A stretch of DNA of 64,000 nucleotides from an uncultured Polaribacter sp. (GTDB lineage: Bacteria; Bacteroidota; Bacteroidia; Flavobacteriales; Flavobacteriaceae), in the NCBI GenBank assembly GCA_947497755.1, contig CANMHT010000002.1, forward strand, positions 372,001-436,000, given 5' to 3'. The notes below the pieces were generated by a model. The model was given only the letters and a program-made list of their open reading frames with translations. It did not search any database and was not told the origin of the DNA. The position numbers and the translations under genes are program-made. Each line of letters opens with the position of its first letter. Positions within the stretch are counted from its first letter, which is position 1. Positions 35,869 to 45,179 of this stretch are shown here, in pieces.

Positions 35869-38800
35869 ATGTTACAAAAATTTATAGATAGGCCTATATT
35901 ATCTACTGTAATTGCGCTTATTACCTTAATTCTTGGAGTGATAGGAATTGTGTCTATTCCTGTTTCTCAATATCCAGAAATTGCACCACCAACAGTACAG
36001 ATTAGTGCTTCTTTCCCTGGAGCAAACGCAACTACAATTATAGAAAGTGTTATTGTACCTATAGAGGAGCAAATTAATGGAGTAGAAGGAATGAAATATA
36101 TCAACTCTACTGCTAGTAATGATGGATCTGCAAATATTTCCATTGTTTTTAATCAAGATGTAGATCCAGATATTGCTGCTGTAAATGTACAAAACCGAGT
36201 ATCTAGAGCGAATGCAGTTTTACCTGCCGAGGTGATTCGAAATGGAGTAAGTGTACAAAAAACACAAAATTCAGCATTAATGTATGCTACAATAGCTTCA
36301 AATAATAAATCCTATGATGAAACTTTTCTTCAAAATTATTTAAAATTAAATATTATTCCTGAATTACAACGTGTAAGTGGGGTTAGTAAAATAGACGTTT
36401 TTGGAGGGAAAGATTATGCGATGCGTATTTGGTTAGATCCAGTAAAAATGAGCAATTATAATCTAACACCTCAAGAAGTTAATCAGGCTGTTTTAGAACA
36501 AAGTACAGAAGCTGCACCAGGAACTTTAGGGCAAAACTCTGGACAAACTTTTGAATATACATTAAAATATAAAGGACGTTATAAGGAGATATCTGATTAT
36601 GAACAGATCATTTTACGTACAGAAAAAGATGGGACAACATTATTTTTAAAAGATGTAGCTAATATAGAACTTGGAGCATTGTCTTATGCATCAGCCTCTA
36701 AATCAAAAGGAGACTCGTCAATTACATTTGGTGTTTTTCAATTGCCAAATACCAATGCCCAAGCAATCAATAAATTGTTAGTTTCTAAAATTGAAGATTT
36801 ACAAAAAGATTTTCCAGAAGGAGTTTATTTTGTAATGAATTATAATACAAATGATTTTTTAGAAGCATCAATAAATAAAGTTACAAGAACTTTGATTGAA
36901 GCTTTTATCCTAGTGTTTATTGTAGTTTTTATTTTTTTACAAGATTTACGATCAACAATTATTCCAGCCATAGCGGTACCTGTCTCTATTATTGGGGCAT
37001 TCTTTTTTCTACATTTATTTGGGTTTTCAATGAATTTACTCACATTATTTGCATTGATTTTAGGTATAGGAATTGTTGTTGATGATGCCATTGTCGTTGT
37101 TGAAGCTGTACATGCTAAAATGGAAAAAGGAATTTCAAATCCTGTAGAAGCGTCAAAGAAAGCAATGAGCGAAATTAGTGGAGCTATTGTCTCTATCACA
37201 TTAATAATGGCAGCTGTATTTATTCCAATTACATTTATTGAAGGACCATCAGGTGTATTTTATAAGCAATTTGGAATTACATTAGTAGTAGCCATCTTTA
37301 TTTCGGCACTAAATGCACTTACTTTATCACCAGCATTATGCGCTATTTTTCTAAAACCTTTAACTACTACGGAAGAAAATAAGAGTGGGCTTTTAAATAG
37401 GTTTTATATTGCTTTTAATGCAGCTTTTGAAGCTACTAAATATCGTTATACAAAAAGTATATCTAAATTATTAAGTCGTAAATGGATAACTGCATTGATG
37501 TTAGTTATAGCTATATTGATGATTGGTGTTGTAAATAAATTTACCCCCAAAGGATTTGTTCCGTCAGAAGATAGAGCGGTTATTTTTATGAATTTAGAAT
37601 TGCCGCCAGGAGCTTCTTTAGGGAGAACAATGGCGAGTTTAGATCAGTTAAACAATGAAATTAGTAAATTAGAAAATGTAAAAGATTTTACATATACAGC
37701 AGGAACAAATTTTTTCTCAGGAGCAGGAAGTTCTAACGCTTTAGGATTCATTGTTCTTAAAGATTGGTCTGAACGATCTGGAGAACAAGGAACAATTGCT
37801 GCAATAGAAGAAAAACTGAATGCTTGTGCAAGTAAAATTAAAGACGCAAATATTTTATTCTTTTCACCATCTAGTGTTCCTGGCTATGGTAGTGCTGACG
37901 GATTTGAATTTAAACTTGTAGATAAAAAAGCGGGAAGTACTAATGATTTAGATCAAACTACACGAACCTTTTTAGGAAGGTTAACAAATAGACCAGAGAT
38001 AATGTTTGCCTCTAATTCATTAAATACAGGGTATCCGCAATATGAACTTGATGTAGACATTCCGAAAGCTAAACGTTTTGGTGTTAGTATAACCAGTATA
38101 CTAAATACACTACAAGGATATTTTGGAGGAATGTATATTTCGGATTTTAATCAGTTTGGAAAACCTTATAAAGTATTTTTACAAGCCTTACCTGAGTTTA
38201 GAAAAAATGACAAAGATTTATCAAAAATATTTGTAAAAACTATTGAAGGAGAGATGGCTCCAATAAGTTCTTTTGTGCAATTAAAATTAACTTCTGGACC
38301 ACAGCAATTAAGTCGTTTTAATTTGTACAATTCTGTTTCTGTTAACGGAAATGTAGGCTGGGGTTTTAGTACAGGTGATGCAATCAAAGCAATTAATGAA
38401 GAGGCGAAAATGCTGCCTAAAAATTATGGAGTTGAATTTAGTGGTATTACTAAGGAAGAGATTAGTAGTGCTGGCCAAGCTCCAATAATTTTAGCATTGA
38501 GCATCTTATTTGCCTTTTTCTTTTTATCAGCTCAATATGAAAGTTTCTTGTTGCCTTTTGCTGTATTGCTATCGTTACCAATAGGAATTGCTGGGGCTTA
38601 TTTATTTACTTTTATTACTGGACTTCAAAATAATATTTATTTCCAAATAGCTTTAGTAATGCTTATAGGATTACTAGCAAAAAATGCCATTTTAATTGTT
38701 GAGTTTTCAAAGCAAAGGAGAGAAGAGGGATTTACAATTTATGATGCTGCAATAGAGGGAGCAAAAGAACGATTACGTCCTATTTTAATGACGGCATTCT

Positions 38801-38994
38801 CATTTATTTTAGGATTATTACCTCTAGTTTTTGCAACAGGAGTTGGTGCTATTGGAAACCGGTCTATAGGAACTGGTGCCGCGGGTGGTTTATTTGTAGG
38901 AACCATTATAGGTGTATTTTTTATTCCTGTTTTATATGCAGTATTTCAGTGGTTGCATGAAAAAATCACAACTAAAAATAAACAAAATGTATAG
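35869..38994 (+). CDS. RND multidrug efflux pump, HAE1 family
   Basis: A 1041-residue AcrB-like proton antiporter with the standard 12 transmembrane helices and two large periplasmic loops. The proton-relay aspartate pair is Asp405-Asp406 in IVVDDAIVVVE, and the FIDRPILSTVIA N-terminus and VSQYPEIAPP segment are typical. Substrates are probably hydrophobic drugs, bile-like detergents or dyes. It overlaps the outer-membrane factor gene by 8 bases. Confidence 0.95.
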   Translation: MLQKFIDRPILSTVIALITLILGVIGIVSIPVSQYPEIAPPTVQISASFPGANATTIIESVIVPIEEQINGVEGMKYINSTASNDGSANISIVFNQDVDPDIAAVNVQNRVSRANAVLPAEVIRNGVSVQKTQNSALMYATIASNNKSYDETFLQNYLKLNIIPELQRVSGVSKIDVFGGKDYAMRIWLDPVKMSNYNLTPQEVNQAVLEQSTEAAPGTLGQNSGQTFEYTLKYKGRYKEISDYEQIILRTEKDGTTLFLKDVANIELGALSYASASKSKGDSSITFGVFQLPNTNAQAINKLLVSKIEDLQKDFPEGVYFVMNYNTNDFLEASINKVTRTLIEAFILVFIVVFIFLQDLRSTIIPAIAVPVSIIGAFFFLHLFGFSMNLLTLFALILGIGIVVDDAIVVVEAVHAKMEKGISNPVEASKKAMSEISGAIVSITLIMAAVFIPITFIEGPSGVFYKQFGITLVVAIFISALNALTLSPALCAIFLKPLTTTEENKSGLLNRFYIAFNAAFEATKYRYTKSISKLLSRKWITALMLVIAILMIGVVNKFTPKGFVPSEDRAVIFMNLELPPGASLGRTMASLDQLNNEISKLENVKDFTYTAGTNFFSGAGSSNALGFIVLKDWSERSGEQGTIAAIEEKLNACASKIKDANILFFSPSSVPGYGSADGFEFKLVDKKAGSTNDLDQTTRTFLGRLTNRPEIMFASNSLNTGYPQYELDVDIPKAKRFGVSITSILNTLQGYFGGMYISDFNQFGKPYKVFLQALPEFRKNDKDLSKIFVKTIEGEMAPISSFVQLKLTSGPQQLSRFNLYNSVSVNGNVGWGFSTGDAIKAINEEAKMLPKNYGVEFSGITKEEISSAGQAPIILALSILFAFFFLSAQYESFLLPFAVLLSLPIGIAGAYLFTFITGLQNNIYFQIALVMLIGLLAKNAILIVEFSKQRREEGFTIYDAAIEGAKERLRPILMTAFSFILGLLPLVFATGVGAIGNRSIGTGAAGGLFVGTIIGVFFIPVLYAVFQWLHEKITTKNKQNV

Positions 38995-40372
38995 AATTAA
39001 AATATATAATATTGTAGCGACTATTTGTATACTTCTAATGTGGTCTTGTGTTGCTACTCAAACATACAAAGCCCCTCAAATTAGTAAAAAGCAGTATTTG
39101 TTTCGTTTAGATAGTCTGTCAAATAATGGTCCAGATATAGCAAGGCAAAACTGGAAAGATTTTTTTAAAGATGATTTGTTAAAAACGTATATAAAAAAAG
39201 CGTTGCAAAATAACCAAGACAATAAGATTGCTTTTAAAACAATTCAAATTTTTAATGCTCAATATAAACAAGGAAAAGCAGGTTATTTACCAATAGTAAG
39301 TTTGGGAGCAAATGTGCAAAAATCAACTATAGCAAATGCTCCGAGTAATCAAGATTTTACTCAGTATCAGGTTAATGTAAATTTATCTTGGGAGGTAGAT
39401 ATTTGGGGAAAGATTACCAGTAAAAAGTTAGCTTCTAAAGCTGAGTTTTTAAAATCCATTACAGCTCAAAAATTATTACAAACCCAGTTGGTAGCAAATG
39501 TAGCGAATACGTATTATCGATTAATTGAAGCAGACAAAAGAAAAGAAATATTAAAAAAAACTATATTTCTTCGTAAAGAAAGTCTTAGAGTTCTTAAAAA
39601 CTTAAAAGAAGCTGGAGAAGGAAATAGTTTGTCTGTACTTCAGGCAAAAGCCCAATTATCTGAAGTAGAAGTATTATTAACCTCTGTAAATAATGAGATT
39701 TTTGCTTTAGAAAATGCATTGACACTTCTTATAGGAAGTCCAATTAATTCTATTAAGAGAAACTCTATTGACACTCAAATTTTTGTTAAAGAATTTCAGA
39801 TTGGACTACCCCTAGAAATATTAGCTAATCGTCCAGATGTTAAAGAATCTGAGTTGAATTTTTTATTGTCTTTTGAAAACTACAATATTGCAAAAGCTTC
39901 GTTATATCCATCTATAAAACTATCAGCGAATACAGGTACACAAGGACCTGAATTATTGAAGTTATTTAAAGGAGGGAGTTTTTTTAGTACACTGCTTGGA
40001 GGGCTTACTCAACCTGTTTTTAACGGAAGACAATTAAGAACAAGAAAAGAGGTTTCTTTTTTACAAATGAAGCAAAGTTTATACCGCTTTCAACAACAAG
40101 TTTTAAAAGCAAGTTTAGAGGTGAGTGATGTATTAAAAGAATTTGAAACCTCATCAAAAAATGTAATGATTTTAACAAAACAAGAGATTGTTTTAAACAA
40201 AGCTTTTGATGATTCTAAAATGTTACTTAAGGCTGGATTGGCTAATTATTTAGATGTACTAACCGCACAAGGAAATTTATTGAATACACAGTTAAAACGT
40301 ATTCAAACTAAATCTCGATACTTGCAAAATTTAGCAACTATTTACAAAGCACTTGGAGGTGGAATAAACTAA
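38987..40372 (+). CDS. Outer-membrane efflux lipoprotein, OprM/NodT type
   Basis: The TolC-like channel of the tripartite exporter, 461 residues. Signal sequence ends at the lipobox LMWSC (Cys20). Two tandem outer-membrane-efflux repeats show the duplicated features AGYLP...SWEVDIWGK and the A-N-RPDV...LYPSIKL motif in the middle. The ATG at 38987 overlaps the pump stop; earlier in-frame starts lie inside the pump gene and lack a signal peptide. Confidence 0.9.
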   Translation: MYRIKIYNIVATICILLMWSCVATQTYKAPQISKKQYLFRLDSLSNNGPDIARQNWKDFFKDDLLKTYIKKALQNNQDNKIAFKTIQIFNAQYKQGKAGYLPIVSLGANVQKSTIANAPSNQDFTQYQVNVNLSWEVDIWGKITSKKLASKAEFLKSITAQKLLQTQLVANVANTYYRLIEADKRKEILKKTIFLRKESLRVLKNLKEAGEGNSLSVLQAKAQLSEVEVLLTSVNNEIFALENALTLLIGSPINSIKRNSIDTQIFVKEFQIGLPLEILANRPDVKESELNFLLSFENYNIAKASLYPSIKLSANTGTQGPELLKLFKGGSFFSTLLGGLTQPVFNGRQLRTRKEVSFLQMKQSLYRFQQQVLKASLEVSDVLKEFETSSKNVMILTKQEIVLNKAFDDSKMLLKAGLANYLDVLTAQGNLLNTQLKRIQTKSRYLQNLATIYKALGGGIN

Positions 40373-40451
40373 AATTTTAGTGATTTTTTTAATTTTTAAT
40401 ATTGTTTTTAAGTATTTATACCTATTTGTTAGTTCAAGTAATTACCCTCTA

Positions 40452-40480
40452 AAATCTAGGTTAGCTCTTTTATAGATTTG
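40452..40480 (+). promoter_or_regulatory. Lectin-gene promoter with overlapping inverted repeat
   Basis: TAGATTTG at 40473-40480 matches TAnnTTTG. Its left part belongs to an inverted repeat AAATCTA (40452-40458) / TAGATTT (40473-40479), so a dimeric regulator bound there would block the -7 element. Confidence 0.45.
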
Positions 40481-40508
40481 AGTTATCTAATTTTAAAAGA
40501 ACGAAAAT

Positions 40509-41333
40509 ATGGCAATTTATAAAGTGAAAAATCAATGGGGAGGTTCTGCTGTTCCTTGGTTAGAAGGAGGAACATTTGTATTAGGTTGTAGAGAAAATCA
40601 AAATGTAGTAGCCTTAGAAATTAGTTCTGGAGATGGAGGAAAAACACTCGTGGGTAGAATGACATATGAAGGAGAAAGTCCAATTGGTTTTAGAGCAATT
40701 CAAATTGTAGGAAATAATTATGCCGTAGAAAATCAATGGGGAGGAGTTACTGCTCCTTGGCATCCTGGAGGAAATTGGATAATTGGCGCAAGAAAAAGAC
40801 AAAATGTTATTGCTTTAAATTTAAAGGCAGAAGGAAATAGCTTAGAAGGTTCCATGTCTTATCAAGGAGAAGGACCTATTAATATCGTTGCAACTTTAAC
40901 TAAAGGAAGTTCATATAGCGTAGATAGCCATTGGGGTGGAGAATCAGCACCATGGCATTCGGCAGGAACATTTGTATTAGGAAATAGAGAAAATCAACAT
41001 CCAGTTGCATTTGATTTAACTTCGTATGATAGTGGTAGAACTTTAGAAGGTACTATGACTTATGAAGGAGAAGCTTCAATAGGTTTTAGAGCAACTCAAA
41101 TCTTAGACAATAATTATAATGTAGAAAATCAATTGGGTGGGCCAACTTCTCGATGGGTTTCTGGAGGACAATTTGTAATTGGCTCTCGAGTAGATCAAAG
41201 AGTTATTAGTTTAAAAATTAGTTCTTCTAATGAAGGAACTGATTTTACTGGACAGATGACCTATTTTGGAGAAAGTGCTATCGATGTTAAAGCGGTACTT
41301 TCTACAAATAGTAATCTTGTTAATAAAACATAG
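40509..41333 (+). CDS. OAA-family (Oscillatoria agglutinin-like) lectin with four repeats
   Basis: A 274-residue protein made of four tandem repeats of about 67 residues (about 3-68, 70-133, 135-200, 202-266), each with a Y-x-V-x-N-Q-W-GG start, PW, a G-x-R-x-x-Q turn and a M-T/S-Y-x-GE end. This is the plan of the Oscillatoria agardhii agglutinin family; four repeats match the myxobacterial hemagglutinin. Members bind high-mannose glycans. Site residues are Trp10, Trp77, Trp142 and, in the fourth repeat, Leu209 instead of Trp; Arg28, Arg95, Arg160, Arg227; Glu56, Glu121, Glu188, Glu255. There is no signal peptide, so export, if any, is non-classical. It has its own promoter and terminator. 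Confidence 0.92.
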   Translation: MAIYKVKNQWGGSAVPWLEGGTFVLGCRENQNVVALEISSGDGGKTLVGRMTYEGESPIGFRAIQIVGNNYAVENQWGGVTAPWHPGGNWIIGARKRQNVIALNLKAEGNSLEGSMSYQGEGPINIVATLTKGSSYSVDSHWGGESAPWHSAGTFVLGNRENQHPVAFDLTSYDSGRTLEGTMTYEGEASIGFRATQILDNNYNVENQLGGPTSRWVSGGQFVIGSRVDQRVISLKISSSNEGTDFTGQMTYFGESAIDVKAVLSTNSNLVNKT

Positions 41334-41361
41334 TTTTTTGTAGTTGAATTTAATGGTCGCT

Positions 41362-41395
41362 AAAAGAGAAGCAAGTAATATTGCTTCTCTTTTTG
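41362..41395 (+). terminator. Terminator after the lectin gene
   Basis: A 13-base-pair perfect stem (AAAAGAGAAGCAA / TTGCTTCTCTTTT) with a 6-base loop and trailing T residues. Confidence 0.85.
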
Positions 41396-41494
41396 TATAA
41401 GAAGATACATGAATATTACTTTTTAAATGCTGATTTTTGTCATGTTTATCATTGGTTTATAGTTGGATATTTATACTAGAATTTAAAACCAATA

Positions 41495-41917
41495 ATGATG
41501 AAAAGAAGAGAATTAATATCTAAAATTATGTCTACTGATTTAATAACTGTTAACCTAAGCAATAATTTAGTAGAAGCAGAAAAATTGTTTAACGAAAATA
41601 GTATTCGCCATATTCCTGTTGTAAGTGGAGAAGATATTATAGGTATGCTAAGCTTAACAGATTTGTTACGTGTTAGTTTTGTAGATACTTATGGATCTGA
41701 TGAAAGTGATGTTGATACAGCAGTTTATAATATGCTTACAATTGAACAAGTAATGGTAAAAAATGTTGTGTCTGTTTCTTCTACGCAAACAATTAAAGAA
41801 GTAGTAGAAGTATTGGCTAAAAATGAATTTCATGCATTACCCGTAGTAGACGAAGGGAAATTGGTGGGTATTGTTACTACAACAGATTTACTAAACTATT
41901 TATTAGAACAATATTAG
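41495..41917 (+). CDS. CBS-domain pair protein
   Basis: A stand-alone Bateman module of 140 residues: CBS1 at about 8-65 (IMSTDLITVNLSNNLVEAE, then IRHIPVVSGEDIIGMLSLTDLL) and CBS2 at about 78-138 (VMVKNVVSVSSTQTIKE, then FHALPVVDEGKLVGIVTTTDLL). Such proteins sense adenosyl compounds and regulate partners; the partner is unknown. It is a single-gene unit ended by a strong hairpin. Confidence 0.9.
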   Translation: MMKRRELISKIMSTDLITVNLSNNLVEAEKLFNENSIRHIPVVSGEDIIGMLSLTDLLRVSFVDTYGSDESDVDTAVYNMLTIEQVMVKNVVSVSSTQTIKEVVEVLAKNEFHALPVVDEGKLVGIVTTTDLLNYLLEQY

Positions 41918-41936
41918 TACTCCTTATTATAATGAC

Positions 41937-41970
41937 AAAAAGCGAGGTTATTGCCTCGCTTTTTTTATTT
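41937..41970 (+). terminator. Terminator after the CBS-domain gene
   Basis: An 11-base-pair stem (AAAAAGCGAGG / CCTCGCTTTTT) with TTATTG loop and a T-run. Confidence 0.87.
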
Positions 41971-41992
41971 TTATAGGACTAATAAGTTTTGA

Positions 41993-42799
41993 GTGCGTTA
42001 TTTTAGGTTTAGTTTTTATTTGGTTGGTTTTTTGTATTTCATTATCTGGGGCTTAGATGTTATCTATGTTTATTTTTATGGAAAACCTGTATTGGTACAT
42101 TCGTACTTAAAGAAAAAGAAATTACTACCTGTACAGAAACAACTTTTAGAAAAAGAAGTAAGTTTTTATCAAAACTTAAATACAGAATACCAGGCTTATT
42201 TTGAACACCGTTTGGTAGAGTTTATTGATACGTATCAATTTGTGGGTAGAAAAGGTTATGAAGTTACCAATGAAACAAAAGTTTTGATTGGTGCTGTATA
42301 TGTGATGATGACTTTTGGGATGCGTAAATATTTAACTTCTGTGTTTGATAAAATTGTAATTTATCCTACACAGTTTCACTCAAAAGCACATAATAGAAAT
42401 CATAAGGGAGAATTTAATTATAGATACAGAGCTATTGTCTTTTCTTGGGAAGATTTTGTCAAAGGAAGAAACTCTAAGAACGATAATTTAAATTTAGGCG
42501 TGCATGAGTTTACTCATACGCTAAGCTTTCATGGGAGAATTTCTAAGGATTATAGTGCCAAAATTTTTAATAAAATGCACCAAGAAATTTTAAACTATAT
42601 TAAAACTCCAGAAAACGCTAAAAAAATTAAATCAGAAAATTATTTTAGAAAATATGCCTATACCAATAGTTTAGAATTTATGGCAGTAATGATGGAATAT
42701 TTTTTTGAAACTCCAACAGAATTTCAAGAGCGTTTTCCAGAGTTATATCAAAAAGTTGTAAAAATGATTAATTACAAATCTTTTTCAAATTTGAAATAG
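41993..42799 (+). CDS. MtfA-like zinc peptidase (M90 family)
   Basis: A 268-residue metalloprotease. A hydrophobic N-terminal helix (about 6-29) anchors it. The zinc site is His171-Glu172-x-x-His175 in HEFTH, and a downstream Glu in the LEFMAVMMEYFFE segment is the probable third ligand. In enterobacteria MtfA works on regulators of glucose uptake; here the membrane anchor suggests another role. The start is GTG, since no in-frame ATG precedes the helix. The 3' end overlaps convergent rpe by 32 bases. Confidence 0.8.
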   Translation: MRYFRFSFYLVGFLYFIIWGLDVIYVYFYGKPVLVHSYLKKKKLLPVQKQLLEKEVSFYQNLNTEYQAYFEHRLVEFIDTYQFVGRKGYEVTNETKVLIGAVYVMMTFGMRKYLTSVFDKIVIYPTQFHSKAHNRNHKGEFNYRYRAIVFSWEDFVKGRNSKNDNLNLGVHEFTHTLSFHGRISKDYSAKIFNKMHQEILNYIKTPENAKKIKSENYFRKYAYTNSLEFMAVMMEYFFETPTEFQERFPELYQKVVKMINYKSFSNLK

Positions 42800-43424
42800 T
42801 TGTTATTGGATTTTCACTTTTAAAAACAAAGCTTCCAGCAACTAAAACATCTGCACCAGCTTCAATTAGTGCATTGGCATTTTGATCCGTTACACCACCA
42901 TCAATTTCTATTTGACAAGCAGATTCAGAAAATTCGATTAAATGCTTTAATTGACTTACTTTTTTATAAGTATTTTCAATAAAAGATTGTCCACCAAAAC
43001 CAGGGTTTACACTCATAATACATACCAAGTCTAAGTCGGCAATTATATCTTCTAAAACGGCAATTGGTGTATGAGGATTTAATGCGACTCCAGCTTTCAT
43101 TCCTGCAGCTTTAATAGCTTGAATTGTTCTGTGTAAATGTGTACAAGCTTCGTAATGTACAGTTAAAACATCGGCTCCTAAATCTGCAAAAGTTTGGATA
43201 TATCTGTCAGGATCTACGATCATAAGATGTACATCGATTGTTTTTTTTGCATGTTTAGAGATGGCTTTTAAAACAGGCATTCCAAAAGAAATATTTGGAA
43301 CAAAAACACCGTCCATGATATCAATATGAAACCAATCGGCATCACTATTGTTTACCATTTCTATGTCTCTTTGTAAGTTGGCAAAATCTGCTGCTAAGAT
43401 TGAGGGAGCAATTAATTTAGTCAT
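42768..43424 (-). CDS. rpe: Ribulose-phosphate 3-epimerase
   Basis: Interconverts ribulose-5-phosphate and xylulose-5-phosphate in the pentose phosphate pathway. A TIM barrel with APSILAADF (5-13), HIDIMDGVFVPN, HLMI, and the VNPGFGGQSFI and EIDGGV motifs, with the catalytic Asp residues in the second and last of these. The ATG at 43424 gives the usual 218 residues; the TTG further upstream lies inside the promoter. Confidence 0.95.
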   Translation of the reverse strand: MTKLIAPSILAADFANLQRDIEMVNNSDADWFHIDIMDGVFVPNISFGMPVLKAISKHAKKTIDVHLMIVDPDRYIQTFADLGADVLTVHYEACTHLHRTIQAIKAAGMKAGVALNPHTPIAVLEDIIADLDLVCIMSVNPGFGGQSFIENTYKKVSQLKHLIEFSESACQIEIDGGVTDQNANALIEAGADVLVAGSFVFKSENPITTISNLKKICN

Positions 43425-43448
43425 AATGTATTGTTGTGTTGTTCGCTG

Positions 43449-43456
43449 CAAAAGTA
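43449..43456 (-). promoter_or_regulatory. -7 element of rpe
   Basis: Minus-strand TACTTTTG matches TAnnTTTG; the start would be near 43443, about 19 bases before the ATG. Confidence 0.6.
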
Positions 43457-43469
43457 CAATATAAAAAAG

Positions 43470-43497
43470 AAAGCGCTCAAATTAATTTGAGCGCTTT
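43470..43497 (-). terminator. Terminator of rpoD
   Basis: A 28-base perfect palindrome (AAAGCGCTCAAATT and its complement) followed on the minus strand by a T-run, between the rpoD stop and the rpe promoter. Confidence 0.85.
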
Positions 43498-43529
43498 ATA
43501 AACATTTATCTATATCACTTTGTTAATTA

Positions 43530-44393
43530 CTATCCTAAGTAAGTCATTAAGATTTTACTTCTAGAAGTGTGTTTTAATCTACGGATAGCTTTTTCTTTAA
43601 TCTGACGAACACGCTCACGTGTTAAATCAAATGTTTCTCCAATTTCTTCTAATGTCATTGGTTGATGCTCTCCTAAACCAAAGTATAATTTTACTACATC
43701 GGCTTCTCTTGGAGTTAACGTTTCTAAAGCTCTAGAAATTTCTACTCTTAAAGATTCGTGTAATAATGATTTATCAGGGTTTGGAGATTCTCCAGAATTT
43801 AAAACGTCGTATAAGTTAGAATCTTCTCCTTCAATTAATGGAGCATCCATAGATACATGACGCCCAGAGTTTTTCATAGATTCTTTTACATCATTTACTG
43901 TCATGTCTAATTTCTTAGCAATTTCTTCAGCACTTGGTGGGCGCTCATTTTCTTGCTCTAAGAAAGCATACATTTTGTTGATCTTATTAATAGATCCAAT
44001 TTTATTTAAAGGTAAACGTACAATTCTAGATTGCTCTGCTAATGCTTGTAAGATAGATTGACGAATCCACCAAACAGCATAAGAAATAAACTTAAATCCA
44101 CGCGTTTCATCAAAACGTTTTGCAGCTTTAATAAGCCCTAGATTCCCTTCGTTAATTAAGTCTGGTAAAGTTAATCCTTGGTTTTGATATTGCTTGGCTA
44201 CAGAAACAACGAAACGTAAGTTAGCTTTTGTTAATTTTTCTAAAGCTACTTGATCTCCTGCTTTTATTCGTTGCGCTAATTCAACTTCTTCATCGGCAGT
44301 AATTAAATCTACCTTTCCAATCTCCTGTAAATATTTGTCTAACGATGCAGTTTCTCTGTTGGTAACCTGCTTGGTAATTTTAAGTTGTCTCAT
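43530..44393 (-). CDS. rpoD: Primary RNA polymerase sigma factor RpoD/SigA (short Bacteroidota form)
   Basis: The housekeeping sigma factor, 287 residues, lacking region 1.1, as is typical for Bacteroidota. Region 1.2 starts with [10 protein letters not shown]; region 2 has [20 protein letters not shown] and the -10-reading [10 protein letters not shown]; regions 3 and 4 follow, with the [14 protein letters not shown] and [19 protein letters not shown] helix-turn-helix. It recognises the TAnnTTTG/TTG promoters seen across the window. It is a single-gene unit with a strong terminator. Confidence 0.96.
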   Translation of the reverse strand: MRQLKITKQVTNRETASLDKYLQEIGKVDLITADEEVELAQRIKAGDQVALEKLTKANLRFVVSVAKQYQNQGLTLPDLINEGNLGLIKAAKRFDETRGFKFISYAVWWIRQSILQALAEQSRIVRLPLNKIGSINKINKMYAFLEQENERPPSAEEIAKKLDMTVNDVKESMKNSGRHVSMDAPLIEGEDSNLYDVLNSGESPNPDKSLLHESLRVEISRALETLTPREADVVKLYFGLGEHQPMTLEEIGETFDLTRERVRQIKEKAIRRLKHTSRSKILMTYLG

Positions 44394-44605
44394 CTAAATA
44401 TATATCCTTTTTTAAACGATTAATAATACTTCTACACTTACTTATACGTAGAGAAACTTCTGAATGTTACAAAATGGTTAATTTTTTTTGATTTGGATAA
44501 ATGTTAAGGAAATGTTAAATTGGAATTTCTAAAAAATAATTGTGACTATTTCCTTTAAAAAGTGTCTAAAAAACAAAGTGTTAACCAAAACCATCAAAAA
44601 GTATA

Positions 44606-45178
44606 TTGGGTGATCTAAAAAATACAAATCATCTAAGCGACGAGGAACTTGTTTATAAAATAGTAGCAACAAATAATACACATTTGTTTGCTGTTTTATA
44701 TGACAGGTATTCTGCTGTGGTTTATAATAAGTGTTATGGCTTTGCTAAAAATAAAGAAGAAGCACAAGATTTAACTCACGATGTTTTTATTCGACTTTTT
44801 ATAAAGTTAAGAACATTTAAAGGAAAATCTAAGTTTTCTACTTGGCTGTATTCATTTACCTATAATTTTTGTGTGAATTATGTACAAAGAGATACTCATA
44901 AAAAGAAAGAGCATAAAACAATAATTACAGACGAAATTAAAGAGGCAGATGATTATGATGAAATAGACGATGCAACTTTATTTGAATTAAAATCTGATAA
45001 ACTAGCAAAGGCAATGACAATTATAGACCCAAATGATAAGATGATTTTATTGATGAAGTATCAAGATGATATCTCAATAAAAGAAATTTCTAGTGTATTA
45101 GAAATAGGAGAGAGCGCAGTAAAAATGCGATTGAAAAGAGCAAAAGAAAAAGTGGTTAAAGCGTATAACGATTTATAA
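44606..45178 (+). CDS. ECF-type RNA polymerase sigma factor
   Basis: An alternative sigma factor of 190 residues. Region 2 (about 20-85) contains YNKCYGFAKNKEEAQDLTHDVF and the FSTWLYSFTYNFCVNY helix; region 4 (about 125-185) has the helix-turn-helix ISIKEISSVLEIGESAVKMRLKRA (in two parts). An acidic linker joins them. The start is TTG by family alignment; no ATG is available. The next gene starts 2 bases after, which often indicates an anti-sigma or partner protein, and an MscS-type channel follows. Confidence 0.9.
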   Translation: MGDLKNTNHLSDEELVYKIVATNNTHLFAVLYDRYSAVVYNKCYGFAKNKEEAQDLTHDVFIRLFIKLRTFKGKSKFSTWLYSFTYNFCVNYVQRDTHKKKEHKTIITDEIKEADDYDEIDDATLFELKSDKLAKAMTIIDPNDKMILLMKYQDDISIKEISSVLEIGESAVKMRLKRAKEKVVKAYNDL

Positions 45179-45179
45179 T

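Noticed and set aside
36840..37199. 119-codon minus-strand frame inside the RND pump gene
   Set aside because: It is a shadow of the pump coding sequence; composition and position follow the plus-strand codons, and it has no promoter or ribosome site.
33500..43500. Integration site at the tRNA-Arg 3' end
   Set aside because: I looked for a second copy of the tRNA 3' end downstream and for an integrase and saw neither.
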